Positions 26,997 to 36,203 of a stretch of 64,000 nt of DNA are shown in pieces. The notes beneath the pieces were generated by a model. It made no database searches. It had not been told where the DNA came from and saw only the letters and a program-made list of their open reading frames with translations. Source of the stretch: Sphingopyxis sp. (GTDB lineage Bacteria > Pseudomonadota > Alphaproteobacteria > Sphingomonadales > Sphingomonadaceae). The stretch covers positions 1 through 64,000 of the forward strand of contig JAEMRT010000002.1 in the NCBI GenBank assembly GCA_016463225.1, written 5' to 3'. Position numbers and translations under genes: made by a program. Within the stretch, counting starts at the first letter, position 1. Each line of letters starts with the position of its first letter.

Positions 26997-28166
26997 ATGC
27001 GCGCAACCCCCGACTTCGATTTCGCGCTCGGCGAAACCGCCGACATGATCCGCGACACCACCGCCCGCTTCGCCGACGAACAGATCGCGCCGCTCGCTGC
27101 AAAAGCCGACGCCGACGACTGGTTCCCGCGCGACGAGCTATGGACGCAGATGGGCGATCTGGGCCTCCACGGCATTACTGTTGAGGAAGAGTTTGGCGGC
27201 CTCGGCCTCGGCTATCTCGAGCATGTCATCGCGGTCGAAGAAGTGAGCCGCGCGAGCGGCGCTATCGGCCTGTCCTACGGCGCGCATTCGAACCTGTGCG
27301 TCAACCAGATCCGCCGCTGGGGCAATGCCGACCAGAAAGCAAAATATCTGCCCAAGCTGATCAGCGGCGACCATGTCGGCAGCCTCGCCATGTCCGAAGC
27401 GGGCGCGGGCAGCGACGTTGTGTCGATGAAGCTGAAGGCCGAGCGCAAGGGCAGCGGCTACGTCCTCAACGGCACCAAATTCTGGATCACCAACGCGACG
27501 CACGCCGACACGCTGGTCGTCTATGCCAAAACCAGCCCCGAGGCCGGATCGCGCGGTATCACCGCTTTCCTGATCGAAAAGGACATGCCGGGGTTCAGCA
27601 TCGGGCAAAAGATCGACAAGGTCGGGATGCGCGGCTCGCCGACCGCCGAACTCGTCTTCAACGATTGTGAAGTCTCCGAAGAACAGGTCATGGGGCCGGA
27701 AAATGGCGGCGTCGGCGTGCTGATGTCGGGGCTCGATTATGAACGCGTCGTGCTCGCCGGGCTCCAGCTCGGTATCATGCAGGCATGCCTCGATACCGTC
27801 ATCCCCTATGTCCGCGATCGCAAGCAGTTTGGCAAGCCGATCGGGTCGTTCCAGCTGATGCAGGCAAAGGTCGCGGACATGTATGTCGCTCTCCAATCGG
27901 CGCGCTCCTATGTCTATAACGTCGCCAAGGCGTGCGACGCCGGGCAGACGACGCGCTTCGATGCTGCGGGCTGTATTTTGCTGGCGAGCGAAAGCGCGGT
28001 GAAGGTGGCGGGCGAAGCAATCCAGGCGCTCGGCGGCGCTGGCTATACCAAAGACTGGCCCGTCGAACGCTATTGGCGCGATGCCAAGCTGCTCGACATC
28101 GGCGCGGGGACCAACGAGATCCGCCGCATGCTGATCGGCCGCGAACTGATCGGCGCCGGCGCGTGA
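26997..28166 (+). CDS. liuA: isovaleryl-CoA dehydrogenase
   Basis: FAD enzyme of 389 residues oxidising isovaleryl-CoA to 3-methylcrotonyl-CoA in leucine degradation, with ETF as acceptor. ACAD signatures are [15 protein letters not shown] near residue 131, [18 protein letters not shown] near 161, and the C-terminal [23 protein letters not shown]. The catalytic Glu249 in GLDYERVVL is at the position characteristic of isovaleryl-CoA dehydrogenase; short- and medium-chain enzymes use a Glu near 370 instead. First gene of a nine-gene run in which starts and stops mostly overlap. The stop overlaps the next start (GTGA). Confidence 0.94.
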   Translation: MRATPDFDFALGETADMIRDTTARFADEQIAPLAAKADADDWFPRDELWTQMGDLGLHGITVEEEFGGLGLGYLEHVIAVEEVSRASGAIGLSYGAHSNLCVNQIRRWGNADQKAKYLPKLISGDHVGSLAMSEAGAGSDVVSMKLKAERKGSGYVLNGTKFWITNATHADTLVVYAKTSPEAGSRGITAFLIEKDMPGFSIGQKIDKVGMRGSPTAELVFNDCEVSEEQVMGPENGGVGVLMSGLDYERVVLAGLQLGIMQACLDTVIPYVRDRKQFGKPIGSFQLMQAKVADMYVALQSARSYVYNVAKACDAGQTTRFDAAGCILLASESAVKVAGEAIQALGGAGYTKDWPVERYWRDAKLLDIGAGTNEIRRMLIGRELIGAGA

Positions 28167-28513
28167 TCTGGCTCTGGCTGTCGGCGGCCTTTATGGCGAC
28201 GACGGCCCTGGTGCATGGCGCGCTCGGCGAGAAACGATTGATCCAGCCGCTGCTCGCGCTCGATCAGGGGATCATGGCGGTCGATCTGGCGCGCAAGGTG
28301 TTTCGCTTTGCCTGGCACGCGATGTCGGTGTTGATGTTGGTTTCGGCGGCCACGGTCATCTGGCCGGGAACACCGCGCAACCTGATCCTGCTGATCGGTG
28401 CGGCCTGGACGACCGTGGGTCTGGTCGATGGCTTTTACACACGCGGACGTCACATCGGCTGGCCGATCCTCACCGCGTCGGGCGTCTTCGCGATCTTGGG
28501 CGCGGCGGCGTGA
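28163..28513 (+). CDS. small integral membrane protein in the liu operon
   Basis: 116 residues from a GTG at 28163 that overlaps the liuA stop. Four hydrophobic helices: [21 protein letters not shown] (2-22), a loop with [23 protein letters not shown], then [34 protein letters not shown] and [19 protein letters not shown]. Two histidines (VHGALG, WHAMSV) lie at helix ends. I recognise no named family. The longer open frame to 27932 is an overlap with liuA and is rejected. Tight coupling suggests a role in the pathway, perhaps transport or membrane docking. Confidence 0.75.
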   Translation: MIWLWLSAAFMATTALVHGALGEKRLIQPLLALDQGIMAVDLARKVFRFAWHAMSVLMLVSAATVIWPGTPRNLILLIGAAWTTVGLVDGFYTRGRHIGWPILTASGVFAILGAAA

Positions 28514-28803
28514 ACGACACGCTGCTCACCGCCCTGCAATATTATGGCGCGGGCGCCTCGACGCTTGCGGCGTTGATCGTGTCGCTGAACCTCGGCCGTC
28601 GCCGCACCGGCTGGGCCTTTGTCATCTTTGTCACCAGCAGCATCGCACTCATCGCATGGGGCTTTCTGCAACCCGACAGCGAGGGCATCGGTTGGCAGAA
28701 TATCGCGCTGCTGATCATCAACGCGATCGGCGTCTATCGTTACCTGATCCTGAAAGATAACCCGGGCGATCCGGACAAAACGCAGGGAGAGACTGAACAG
28801 TGA
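28510..28803 (+). CDS. small integral membrane protein in the liu operon
   Basis: 97 residues from a GTG at 28510, which overlaps the preceding stop by four bases. Three hydrophobic helices: [46 protein letters not shown], and [22 protein letters not shown], then a charged tail ending GETEQ. The helix pattern with a terminal YRYL resembles short PnuC/SemiSWEET-like halves, but this is only an impression. It also overlaps the liuB start by four bases. Confidence 0.75.
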   Translation: MNDTLLTALQYYGAGASTLAALIVSLNLGRRRTGWAFVIFVTSSIALIAWGFLQPDSEGIGWQNIALLIINAIGVYRYLILKDNPGDPDKTQGETEQ

Positions 28804-30398
28804 GCGCACCGGTTCTTGGCACCAATGTCGATCCCGACAGCGACGAGTTTCGCACTCGCGCCGCGCACAACCGCGCGCTGAAGGACGAACTGTGGGCACG
28901 CGTCGCCGAAGCAGCGCTCGGCGGTAACGAGAAATCACGCGAGCGGCACACCAGCCGCGGTAAATTGCTACCCCGCGAGCGCGTTGAACGCCTGCTCGAT
29001 CCGGGCTCGCCCTTCCTCGAAATCGGCCAGCTGGCAGCGAACGACCTTTACGATGGCGAAGTCCCCGGCGCCGGGCTGATCTGCGGCATCGGCCGCGTGT
29101 CGGGGCGCCAGTGCATGATTGTGTGCAACGACGCGACGGTAAAGGGTGGGACTTACTACCCGCTGACCGTGAAAAAGCACCTGCGCGCGCAAGAGATTGC
29201 GTTCGAAAACCGCCTGCCGTGTATCTACCTCGTCGACAGCGGCGGCGCCAACCTGCCGCATCAGGACCAGGTGTTCCCCGACCGCGACCATTTCGGGCGC
29301 ATCTTTTTCAATCAGGCCAATATGTCAGCCCGCCGTATCCCGCAGATCGCCTGCGTGATGGGCAGCTGCACGGCGGGCGGCGCCTATGTCCCCGCAATGA
29401 GCGATGAAACCATCATCGTCCGCAATCAGGGCACGATCTTCCTCGCTGGCCCGCCGCTGGTGAAGGCCGCGACAGGCGAGGAAATCAGTGCCGAGGATCT
29501 GGGCGGCGGCGACCTGCACGCCAGAAAATCCGGCGTCGTCGATCATCTGGCGGAGAATGACGAGCATGCGCTGACCATCGTCCGCGACATCATCAGCCAT
29601 CTGGGCGCCGACACCGGGTTCGACGTCGCGCTGAAAGACCCGCGCCCGCCCAAATATGATCCCGAGGAACTTTATGGCGTGGTCCCCGACGACGTCCGCG
29701 CGCCCTACGATGTCCACGAAGCGATCGCGCGCATCGTCGATGCCAGCGAGTTTCATGAATTCAAGGCCAATTACGGCAGCACCTTGGTGTGCGGCTTCGC
29801 GCATATCTGGGGCATCCCCGTCGCGATCCTCGCCAACAATGGCGTGCTGTTCAGCGAGAGCGCGGTCAAGGGCGCGCATTTCATCGAACTCGCGCAGCAA
29901 CGCCGCATCCCCCTGCTCTTCCTCCAGAACATCAGCGGCTTCATGGTCGGCGGCAAATATGAGGCCGAGGGAATCGCCAAGCATGGCGCGAAGCTGGTGA
30001 CCGCGGTCGCGACCGCGACGGTGCCGAAGATCACCGTGTTGATCGGTGGCAGCTTCGGGGCGGGCAACTACGGCATGTGCGGTCGCGCCTATAGCCCACG
30101 TTTCCTGTTCACCTGGCCCAATGCGCGGATCAGCGTGATGGGCGGCGAGCAGGCAGCGTCGGTGCTGGCGACCGTCCACCGCGACGCCGACAAATGGACC
30201 CCCGAGGAAGCCGAAGCCTTCAAGGCACCGATCCGGCAGAAATATGAGGATGAGGGCAATCCCTATCACGCCACCGCGCGCCTGTGGGACGACGGCATCA
30301 TCGACCCCGCGCAGACGCGCGACGTGCTGGGGCTGGCCTTCGCAGCAACGCTGAACGCCCCGGTCGAGGACCGTGGCTTCGGCGTGTTCAGGATGTGA
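28800..30398 (+). CDS. liuB: methylcrotonyl-CoA carboxylase, carboxyltransferase (beta) subunit
   Basis: Carboxyltransferase subunit of 532 residues. It moves CO2 from biotin on LiuD to 3-methylcrotonyl-CoA, giving 3-methylglutaconyl-CoA. It has the two crotonase-like halves of acyl-CoA carboxylases: [20 protein letters not shown] near residue 141 and the [15 protein letters not shown] stretch near 196, then [26 protein letters not shown] near 377 and [16 protein letters not shown] near 416. The [16 protein letters not shown] signature is that of methylcrotonyl- rather than propionyl-CoA carboxylase. It starts with GTG at 28800 overlapping the previous stop. Confidence 0.95.
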   Translation: MSAPVLGTNVDPDSDEFRTRAAHNRALKDELWARVAEAALGGNEKSRERHTSRGKLLPRERVERLLDPGSPFLEIGQLAANDLYDGEVPGAGLICGIGRVSGRQCMIVCNDATVKGGTYYPLTVKKHLRAQEIAFENRLPCIYLVDSGGANLPHQDQVFPDRDHFGRIFFNQANMSARRIPQIACVMGSCTAGGAYVPAMSDETIIVRNQGTIFLAGPPLVKAATGEEISAEDLGGGDLHARKSGVVDHLAENDEHALTIVRDIISHLGADTGFDVALKDPRPPKYDPEELYGVVPDDVRAPYDVHEAIARIVDASEFHEFKANYGSTLVCGFAHIWGIPVAILANNGVLFSESAVKGAHFIELAQQRRIPLLFLQNISGFMVGGKYEAEGIAKHGAKLVTAVATATVPKITVLIGGSFGAGNYGMCGRAYSPRFLFTWPNARISVMGGEQAASVLATVHRDADKWTPEEAEAFKAPIRQKYEDEGNPYHATARLWDDGIIDPAQTRDVLGLAFAATLNAPVEDRGFGVFRM

Positions 30399-30718
30399 TG
30401 GCGATGAGCGGCAAACCCGATCGTCTGTTCATTCTCGAGCACGCGTTCGATGATCCGGCTTTTCCGGGTTCGACCTTCTATTGCCGTGATTGCATCCTGA
30501 TCGAAGGCTTGCTTGCCATGTTCCCCGATCGCACCACCAACCTCGAGGTGATCCGCGTGCCCTGGCCGCGCCCGCGCCCGCTGGTCGTCGAGGCCATCGG
30601 CGAAGCGGATCAGAACCTCCCCGCCCTCGTTTTTGCCGACGGTGGGTTCGTCAACGACATCAAGCCGCTGCTCGACGCGCTGCACGTTCGTCACGGCTTT
30701 CCGGAGGCGCATCCATGA
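30398..30718 (+). CDS. DUF3088 family thioredoxin-like protein
   Basis: 106 residues from the ATG at 30398 (overlapping the liuB stop as TGATG), or 104 from 30404. It matches the DUF3088 family: RLFILEHAFDDPAFPGSTFYC, CILIEGLLAMFPD, and IRVPWPRPR. The FYCRDC element (Cys-x-x-Cys near residue 29) followed by a helix and beta strands suggests a glutaredoxin/thioredoxin-type fold, so a redox or metal role is possible. The family function is not established. Its place between the two carboxylase subunits is notable. Confidence 0.82.
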   Translation: MAMSGKPDRLFILEHAFDDPAFPGSTFYCRDCILIEGLLAMFPDRTTNLEVIRVPWPRPRPLVVEAIGEADQNLPALVFADGGFVNDIKPLLDALHVRHGFPEAHP

Positions 30719-31020
30719 TCGCGCGGCGCTGGCACGGCATCGTCCCCAAAGCGAAGGCGGAAGCCTATTTCAAGCTGATGCTCGACGTCGCCATTCCCGA
30801 CTATCGATCGGTTACGGGCAATCGCGGCGCCTGGTGCTTTCAGCGTGGCGAGAACGACGTCGTCCATTTCGAGATGCTCACCTTTTGGGACAATCTCGAG
30901 GCGATCGAGGGTTTTGCGGGGACGGCGGTCGACGCAGCCCGATATTATGATTTCGACGACACGTTCCTCATCGAAAAGGAACTGCATGTCCTGCATTTCG
31001 AAGTGAGCGGAACCCCATGA
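30715..31020 (+). CDS. dimeric alpha-beta barrel (antibiotic-biosynthesis-monooxygenase-like) protein
   Basis: 101 residues, starting in an ATGA overlap. A ferredoxin-like alpha+beta arrangement is visible: strand RRWHGIVPK, helix AEAYFKLMLDVAIPDY, strand GAWCFQRGENDVVHFEMLTFW, helix NLEAIEGFAGTAVDAARYY and strand ELHVLHFEVSG. The WDNLEAIEGFAG segment resembles ABM/DABB domains. Such proteins bind small hydrophobic substrates or act as stress-related oxygenases. The specific function is unknown. It overlaps the liuD start by four bases. Confidence 0.8.
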   Translation: MIARRWHGIVPKAKAEAYFKLMLDVAIPDYRSVTGNRGAWCFQRGENDVVHFEMLTFWDNLEAIEGFAGTAVDAARYYDFDDTFLIEKELHVLHFEVSGTP

Positions 31021-32855
31021 TCCAGTCCCTCCTCATCGCCAATCGCGGCGAGATCGCCTGCCGCATCATCCGCACCGCGCGCGATATGGGCATTCGCACC
31101 ATCGCCGTCTATTCGGACGCCGATGCCAAGGCGCTGCATGTGCGGCAGGCCGACGAGGCAGTGCATATCGGGCCGTCGCCAGCGCGCGAATCCTATCTGG
31201 TCGGCGAAAAGATCATCGCCGCCGCGAAGGCCACCGGCGCCGAGGCCATCCATCCGGGCTACGGCTTCCTGTCCGAAAATGCCGCATTCGCTCAATCGGT
31301 GATCGACGCCGGAATTGTCTGGGTCGGACCCAACCCCTCCTCGATCACCGCGATGGGGCTGAAGGATGCCGCCAAGAAGCTGATGGCCGAGGCGGGTGTG
31401 CCTGTGACCCCCGGCTACATGGGCGAAAATCAGGACCCTGCCTTCCTCGCCGAGCGCGCCGCCGAAATCGGCTATCCCGTCCTCATCAAGGCGGTCGCGG
31501 GTGGCGGCGGCAAGGGGATGCGCAAGGTCGATGCCGCGCCCGACTTCATCGACGCGCTCGCCTCGTGCCAGCGCGAGGCCGCGTCTTCGTTCGGCAACGA
31601 CCATGTGCTGATCGAGAAATATATCCTGACCCCGCGCCATATCGAGGTGCAGGTGTTCGGCGATACCCACGGCAATGTCGTCCACCTGTTCGAACGCGAC
31701 TGCTCGCTGCAACGCCGCCACCAGAAGGTGATCGAGGAAGCCCCCGCCCCTGGCATGGACGAGGTCACCCGCGAAGCCCTGTGCGCCGCTGCGGTGCGCG
31801 CGGCGCAGGCGGTCGACTATGTCGGTGCCGGGACGATCGAATTCATCGCCGACGCCAGCGAAGGCCTGCGCGCCGACCGCATCTGGTTTATGGAAATGAA
31901 CACGCGGTTGCAGGTCGAGCATCCGGTGACCGAGGAAATCACCGGGGTCGATCTGGTTGAGTGGCAGCTGCGCGTGGCGTCGGGCGAGGTATTGCCGCTG
32001 CGACAGGAACAGCTGTCGATCAACGGCTGGGCCATGGAAGCGCGGCTTTATGCAGAAGACCCAGCGAAGGGCTTTCTGCCCTCGATCGGCACGCTCGAGC
32101 TGTTCCAGCTTCCCGAGCACCTCGGCCGCGTCGATACCGGCGTCTATGAAGGCGCCGAAGTCTCACCCTTCTATGACCCGATGATTGCCAAGGTCATTGC
32201 TTATGGCGACGATCGCGAGGAAGCGCGCGAGCTGCTGTCGGAGATGCTGGAGGACAGCGCGATCTGGCCGGTCAAGACCAATTCGGCCTTCCTGATCAAT
32301 GCACTCGCTCATCGTGATTTCGTAGCAGGCACCGTCGATACCGGACTCATCGCCCGCGATGGCGATGCGATGACCGAAGAGCCCGCTCCCACGATCGAAG
32401 CCCTCACCAACGCCGCGATGGCGATAGTCCCGCACTCGCTGCACGCGGGTTTCCGTCTTAACGCGCCCGACGTGCGCTCTGCGGCCTTTCTGCTCGATGG
32501 AAAGCGTGTCGAGGTCGACCTACACGGCCCCGGCACCGACGAGCCAGCACCTGCGATGCTCGTCGCCGAGGGCGGCTCCGTGTGGCAACTCACCCCTTGG
32601 CGCGCCGCGGGCGGCGCGGGCGGAGCAGCAGGCGACGGCGCAATCCTCTCCCCCATGCCGGGTAAGGTCATCGCGGTCGAGGTTGCTGAGGGCGATACGG
32701 TGACGAAGGGCCAGAAGCTTCTGACTCTCGAAGCAATGAAGATGGAGCATAGCCTGACCGCGCCGTTCGACGGTATGGTGGCTGAACTCAATGCTGTCGC
32801 GGGTGCACAGGTGCAGGTCGAAGCGCTGTTGGTGAAAATCGAAAAGCCGGAATGA
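31017..32855 (+). CDS. liuD: methylcrotonyl-CoA carboxylase, biotin carboxylase/BCCP (alpha) subunit
   Basis: 612 residues. Biotin carboxylase domain at 1-450: LIANRGEIACRIIRTAR at the N-terminus, the glycine loop KAVAGGGGKGMR near 160-171, and MEMNTRLQVEHPVTE near 290-304 with the catalytic glutamates. A linker follows, then the biotinyl domain at about 535-612 with biotin-attachment Lys575 in EAMKMEHS. It carboxylates its own biotin with ATP and bicarbonate for LiuB. Gene order liuA-liuB-liuD and the beta-subunit signature support methylcrotonyl-CoA over acetyl- or propionyl-CoA. Confidence 0.95.
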   Translation: MIQSLLIANRGEIACRIIRTARDMGIRTIAVYSDADAKALHVRQADEAVHIGPSPARESYLVGEKIIAAAKATGAEAIHPGYGFLSENAAFAQSVIDAGIVWVGPNPSSITAMGLKDAAKKLMAEAGVPVTPGYMGENQDPAFLAERAAEIGYPVLIKAVAGGGGKGMRKVDAAPDFIDALASCQREAASSFGNDHVLIEKYILTPRHIEVQVFGDTHGNVVHLFERDCSLQRRHQKVIEEAPAPGMDEVTREALCAAAVRAAQAVDYVGAGTIEFIADASEGLRADRIWFMEMNTRLQVEHPVTEEITGVDLVEWQLRVASGEVLPLRQEQLSINGWAMEARLYAEDPAKGFLPSIGTLELFQLPEHLGRVDTGVYEGAEVSPFYDPMIAKVIAYGDDREEARELLSEMLEDSAIWPVKTNSAFLINALAHRDFVAGTVDTGLIARDGDAMTEEPAPTIEALTNAAMAIVPHSLHAGFRLNAPDVRSAAFLLDGKRVEVDLHGPGTDEPAPAMLVAEGGSVWQLTPWRAAGGAGGAAGDGAILSPMPGKVIAVEVAEGDTVTKGQKLLTLEAMKMEHSLTAPFDGMVAELNAVAGAQVQVEALLVKIEKPE

Positions 32856-33316
32856 CGATGCTCGCGATGCGCAAGGCCACGATGTCGGATGTCCCTGCCG
32901 TCGTAGCCATGCTGTTCGACGATCACCTTGGTCGCGAGCGGGAGACAGTCGGCGAGAAGCTGGACCCAGCCTATATTGCAGCGTTTAATGCGATCGATGC
33001 CGATCCCAACCAGCAGCTGGTCGTGGCGGAACTGAACGGAAAGGTCGTCGGAACGATGCAACTCAGCTATCTGCCCGGCATCCAGTTTCGCGGCGGCTGG
33101 CGGCAGCAAGTCGAGGCCGTGCGCATCGCATCCGAACTGCGCGGACAAGGGCTCGGCGAGAAGATGATGATATGGGCCATCGAGCAGGCGCGTCAGCGCG
33201 GCTGCATGCTGGTGCAACTGAGTTCCCACGTCAGTCGCGCTGCGGCACATCGATTTTATCAACGGCTGGGCTTTGACGACCAGCATGTCCAGATGAAGCT
33301 ATATCTGACCGATTGA
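32852..33316 (+). CDS. GNAT family N-acetyltransferase
   Basis: 154 residues with the GNAT acetyl-CoA fold. [20 protein letters not shown] begins the fold, [20 protein letters not shown] forms the central strands, and [20 protein letters not shown] (near 91-110) is motif A with the acetyl-CoA pyrophosphate loop [15 protein letters not shown] is the conserved end motif. ATG overlaps the liuD stop. Acyl acceptors are unknown; in an acyl-CoA operon it may modify a pathway enzyme. Confidence 0.88.
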   Translation: MTMLAMRKATMSDVPAVVAMLFDDHLGRERETVGEKLDPAYIAAFNAIDADPNQQLVVAELNGKVVGTMQLSYLPGIQFRGGWRQQVEAVRIASELRGQGLGEKMMIWAIEQARQRGCMLVQLSSHVSRAAAHRFYQRLGFDDQHVQMKLYLTD

Positions 33317-33332
33317 GCAACGAGGAAATATT

Positions 33333-33785
33333 ATGGCTGGCAAATATTTCGACGAATGGGCGATCGGCGACACGCTGACCCACGACATTCGCCGCACGGT
33401 GACCGAGACCGACAATCTGCTGTTCACGGTGATGACGCACAATCCGCAGCCGCTGCATCTCGACGTCGAGGCGGCGAAGGCGTCCGAGTTCGGCCAGATC
33501 CTCGTCAACGGCACCTTCACCTTCAGCCTGATGGTCGGGCTGTCGGTCGGCGACACGACGCTGGGTACCCTCGTCGCCAACCTTGGCTATGACAAGCTGG
33601 TGATGCCCAAGCCGGTGTTCATCGGCGACACCCTCCGCGCGGAGAGCGAAGTGATCGGGCTGAAAGAATCGAAATCGCGCCCGAACGCCGGGATCGTCAC
33701 CTTCCTCCACCGCTGCATCAACCAGCGCGATGAACTTGTGTGCCAGTGCGAGCGTTCTACGCTGGTCCAGCGAAAGGTCAGTTGA
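33333..33785 (+). CDS. MaoC family dehydratase
   Basis: 150-residue hot-dog-fold hydratase. [25 protein letters not shown] and [31 protein letters not shown] hold the MaoC catalytic pattern (Asp/Asn and His in [10 protein letters not shown], near residues 36-45). It hydrates or dehydrates an enoyl-CoA thioester. It is followed directly by a CitE-like lyase (TGATG overlap), a pairing known from mesaconyl-CoA hydratase/methylmalyl-CoA lyase systems. In this operon it could serve as the missing enoyl-CoA hydratase of leucine breakdown; that is inference. Confidence 0.87.
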   Translation: MAGKYFDEWAIGDTLTHDIRRTVTETDNLLFTVMTHNPQPLHLDVEAAKASEFGQILVNGTFTFSLMVGLSVGDTTLGTLVANLGYDKLVMPKPVFIGDTLRAESEVIGLKESKSRPNAGIVTFLHRCINQRDELVCQCERSTLVQRKVS

Positions 33786-34636
33786 TGCGACTTCGTTCCC
33801 TTCTCTTCGTCCCCGGCGACCGGCCCGAACGCTTTGCCAAGGCCGCGGCATCCGGTGCCGATGCGATCATCCTCGACCTTGAGGATTCGGTATCGCTCGC
33901 GAACAAGGATGCCGCGCGCCACGCGATCGCCGATTATCTGGCGGGTGCGCGCGAGGTCGTGACGCTGGTGCGCGTCAACCCGCTCGACGGGCATCTGACC
34001 GCCGCCGATGTCGCCGCAATCATCGCCGCGCGGCCCGACGCGATCATGCTGCCCAAGGCCGAGGGCGCGCCAAGTATCGCGCAGCTCGACCTCATTTTGC
34101 GCAGCGAAGGCGCGGCCGACGCATCGCTGCCCCCGATCCTGCCGATCGCAACCGAAACCGCCGCAGCGATCTTCACCCTCGGCAGCTATCGCGAGGTGAA
34201 GGACCGCCTGCTTGGGCTGACCTGGGGCGCCGAAGACCTGCCCGCCGCGATCGGTGCGACGACGAGCCGCGAAGCGGACGGCAGCTACACCGCGCCCTAT
34301 GATGTCGCGCGCGCGCTGACGCTGTTTGCGGCCCATGCCGCAGGCGTCGCCGCGATCGACACGGTATTTCCGGCGATCAAGGACGAAGCGGGACTCGCCG
34401 CTTACGCCGCTCGCGCCCGCCGCGACGGCTTTACCGGCATGATGGCGATCCATCCGTCGCAGGTTGAACCGATCAACGCCGCTTTCACGCCCAGCGCCGA
34501 CGAGGTATCGCGCGCACAGGCGATCGTCGATGCCTTCGCCGCCAACCCTGGGGTCGGGGTGCTGCAAGTCGATGGCAAGATGGTCGATGCCCCGCACCTC
34601 AAGCAGGCGAAGCATATTTTGTCATTGGCGGACTGA
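33785..34636 (+). CDS. CoA ester lyase, CitE / HpcH-HpaI family
   Basis: 283 residues with the (beta/alpha)8 fold of CitE, malyl-CoA and citramalyl-CoA lyases. [20 protein letters not shown] holds the conserved GDRPER, AIILDLEDSV carries the catalytic/metal Glu-Asp pair near residue 30, and TWGAEDLPAAIG near 149 is the second metal site. MAIHPSQVEPIN near 221 completes the family pattern. The ATG at 33785 overlaps the MaoC stop; an open frame 15 codons upstream lies within maoC and is rejected. The exact hydroxyacyl-CoA substrate is not determinable. Confidence 0.88.
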   Translation: MRLRSLLFVPGDRPERFAKAAASGADAIILDLEDSVSLANKDAARHAIADYLAGAREVVTLVRVNPLDGHLTAADVAAIIAARPDAIMLPKAEGAPSIAQLDLILRSEGAADASLPPILPIATETAAAIFTLGSYREVKDRLLGLTWGAEDLPAAIGATTSREADGSYTAPYDVARALTLFAAHAAGVAAIDTVFPAIKDEAGLAAYAARARRDGFTGMMAIHPSQVEPINAAFTPSADEVSRAQAIVDAFAANPGVGVLQVDGKMVDAPHLKQAKHILSLAD

Positions 34637-34646
34637 CGGCCTGACG

Positions 34647-36158
34647 CTAACGGGCCTTGCGCCCAAACGGCCGGTGCAGCTTCATCCAGCTTCGCCCGCG
34701 GTGCCAGCTCTTTTTCAGGCCGCGCTCGGTCAGGCTTTCGAACATCGCGTCGGGGCTGGTCGGGTCGAGCACTTCGTTGTTGGCGATGAATTCATCGAAC
34801 GGCCCCGGGGGCACGAGGTCGAGCAGTTCGAGAGAGCGCCCCTCACCGCGCAGTCCTTCAATCGTTTCGATCAACGAACCGGTGCGTTCGAAGGCGGCGG
34901 CGACACCGGCCTCCGCGACGTCGAGGTGCTCGGCGATCAGCGATACGCGCAGGCGCGCGATCACGGGCTCGACGCCATGATTGGCAGGTAACGCCGCGTC
35001 GATTGTCACGTCGCATTCGCTGTCGAGCCCCATCGAGCGGTTGTTCATGTTCGCCGAACCGACGCGCAGCAACCGGTCGTCGACGATCGCGGTCTTGGCA
35101 TGGACATAGATCGGGTCGCCGCGCCTGGTTCGCGGATAATAGACGCGCAGCCGGTCACCGTGCCGCGCCTTGGCGATCGCCCGAACCAATTGCACCCGCG
35201 CGGCATCCATCGCCATCTGTTCGAGCCAGCCGTCGGCGGTCCTAGGCATCACCATCACGAATTCGGGCGGATCATCTTCATTCAAACGTTCGGCGATGGC
35301 GGCGGCGATCTTGCCACTCGTGAAATATTGATTCTCGAAATAGATGAAGCGCTTCGCCGCTGCGATCATGTCGAGATAGAGCTGTTCGATCTCGCGGATT
35401 TCTTCGACATCGTCATATTCGGCGCGCGTTCGCGAAATTGCGACGTCGACATTCTCGAAATCGGGATCGAGGTCGTCAGGCCAGTTCTCGCCATCGCCGT
35501 CGATCTCGCGCAGCGGCTTTTGGGTCGCGCGTTGCCAGCGCTCGTTGCCGAGGTCGGCGAGCGCATTGCCCACCGGCCCGGCAAGGATCATCGTCGAATC
35601 GTGCCACGGCATATAGGCTTTGCCGTCAGGAGCGGTGCGATGCGGGTCGTCGTCCTGATGATCGCGCGTGTCCCAGCGCCGCGCGCCGACATCGATGCCG
35701 CCGCACACCGCGAGATGATCGTCAAACACAGCGACTTTTTGATGATGGCTGCACCCCAGCGGATGCGCGCTGTCGAGACGAAAACTGATAGCGCGGGTCA
35801 GTTTCCAGCGCGCGACCATCGCCAGGATGCGCGGCATTGCGAATTGTTTCAGCCCGCCGAAATTCCAGCGCAAGATGTCGATGTCGCGTTCGGGCTTTTC
35901 CTTCGCCAGCCGCAGCAGATAATCGCCGAGCGGTTCGCCCTTGCCGTCCTTGTCAGGGGTCAGCGAAATGCGCGGATCGAAATCCCATCCGATCAGCAGG
36001 ATGCGCTGCCTGGCGCCTGCCATCAGCTGCTTGAGCAGTTTGAAATAGTCGGCGGCATCGACGATCATCCGCGCCTTGTCGGCACGTTCGATGCGCCAGC
36101 AATTGCGGCCTTCAACGACGATCGGGACCAATGTCCCCTGGCTTGCCGGCGTGCTCAT
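34647..36158 (-). CDS. phospholipase D / cardiolipin synthase-like protein
   Basis: 503 residues with two HKD half-sites: HHQKVAVFDDHLAVCGG near residue 140 and YVHAKTAIVDDRLLRVGSANMNNRS near 345. This is the arrangement of eukaryote-like PLDs and bacterial secreted-type PLD rather than short ClsA. It should hydrolyse or transphosphatidylate phospholipids. No signal peptide or membrane helix is seen. The C-terminal 100 residues are family-variable and end basic (RPFGRKAR). The ATG at 36158 (MSTPASQG) is preferred over a GTG at 36170. It converges on the CitE gene with 10 bases between stops. Confidence 0.88.
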   Translation of the reverse strand: MSTPASQGTLVPIVVEGRNCWRIERADKARMIVDAADYFKLLKQLMAGARQRILLIGWDFDPRISLTPDKDGKGEPLGDYLLRLAKEKPERDIDILRWNFGGLKQFAMPRILAMVARWKLTRAISFRLDSAHPLGCSHHQKVAVFDDHLAVCGGIDVGARRWDTRDHQDDDPHRTAPDGKAYMPWHDSTMILAGPVGNALADLGNERWQRATQKPLREIDGDGENWPDDLDPDFENVDVAISRTRAEYDDVEEIREIEQLYLDMIAAAKRFIYFENQYFTSGKIAAAIAERLNEDDPPEFVMVMPRTADGWLEQMAMDAARVQLVRAIAKARHGDRLRVYYPRTRRGDPIYVHAKTAIVDDRLLRVGSANMNNRSMGLDSECDVTIDAALPANHGVEPVIARLRVSLIAEHLDVAEAGVAAAFERTGSLIETIEGLRGEGRSLELLDLVPPGPFDEFIANNEVLDPTSPDAMFESLTERGLKKSWHRGRSWMKLHRPFGRKAR

Positions 36159-36203
36159 CGCCCACGCCACGCACGGCGCGGGCGATGGTTCCGGCAGGCC
36201 ACA

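Noticed and set aside
27932-28513. 193-residue form of the first small liu membrane protein
   Set aside because: The first 77 codons lie inside liuA and are Arg-rich shadow sequence; the GTG at 28163 gives a clean membrane protein with an operon-style overlap.
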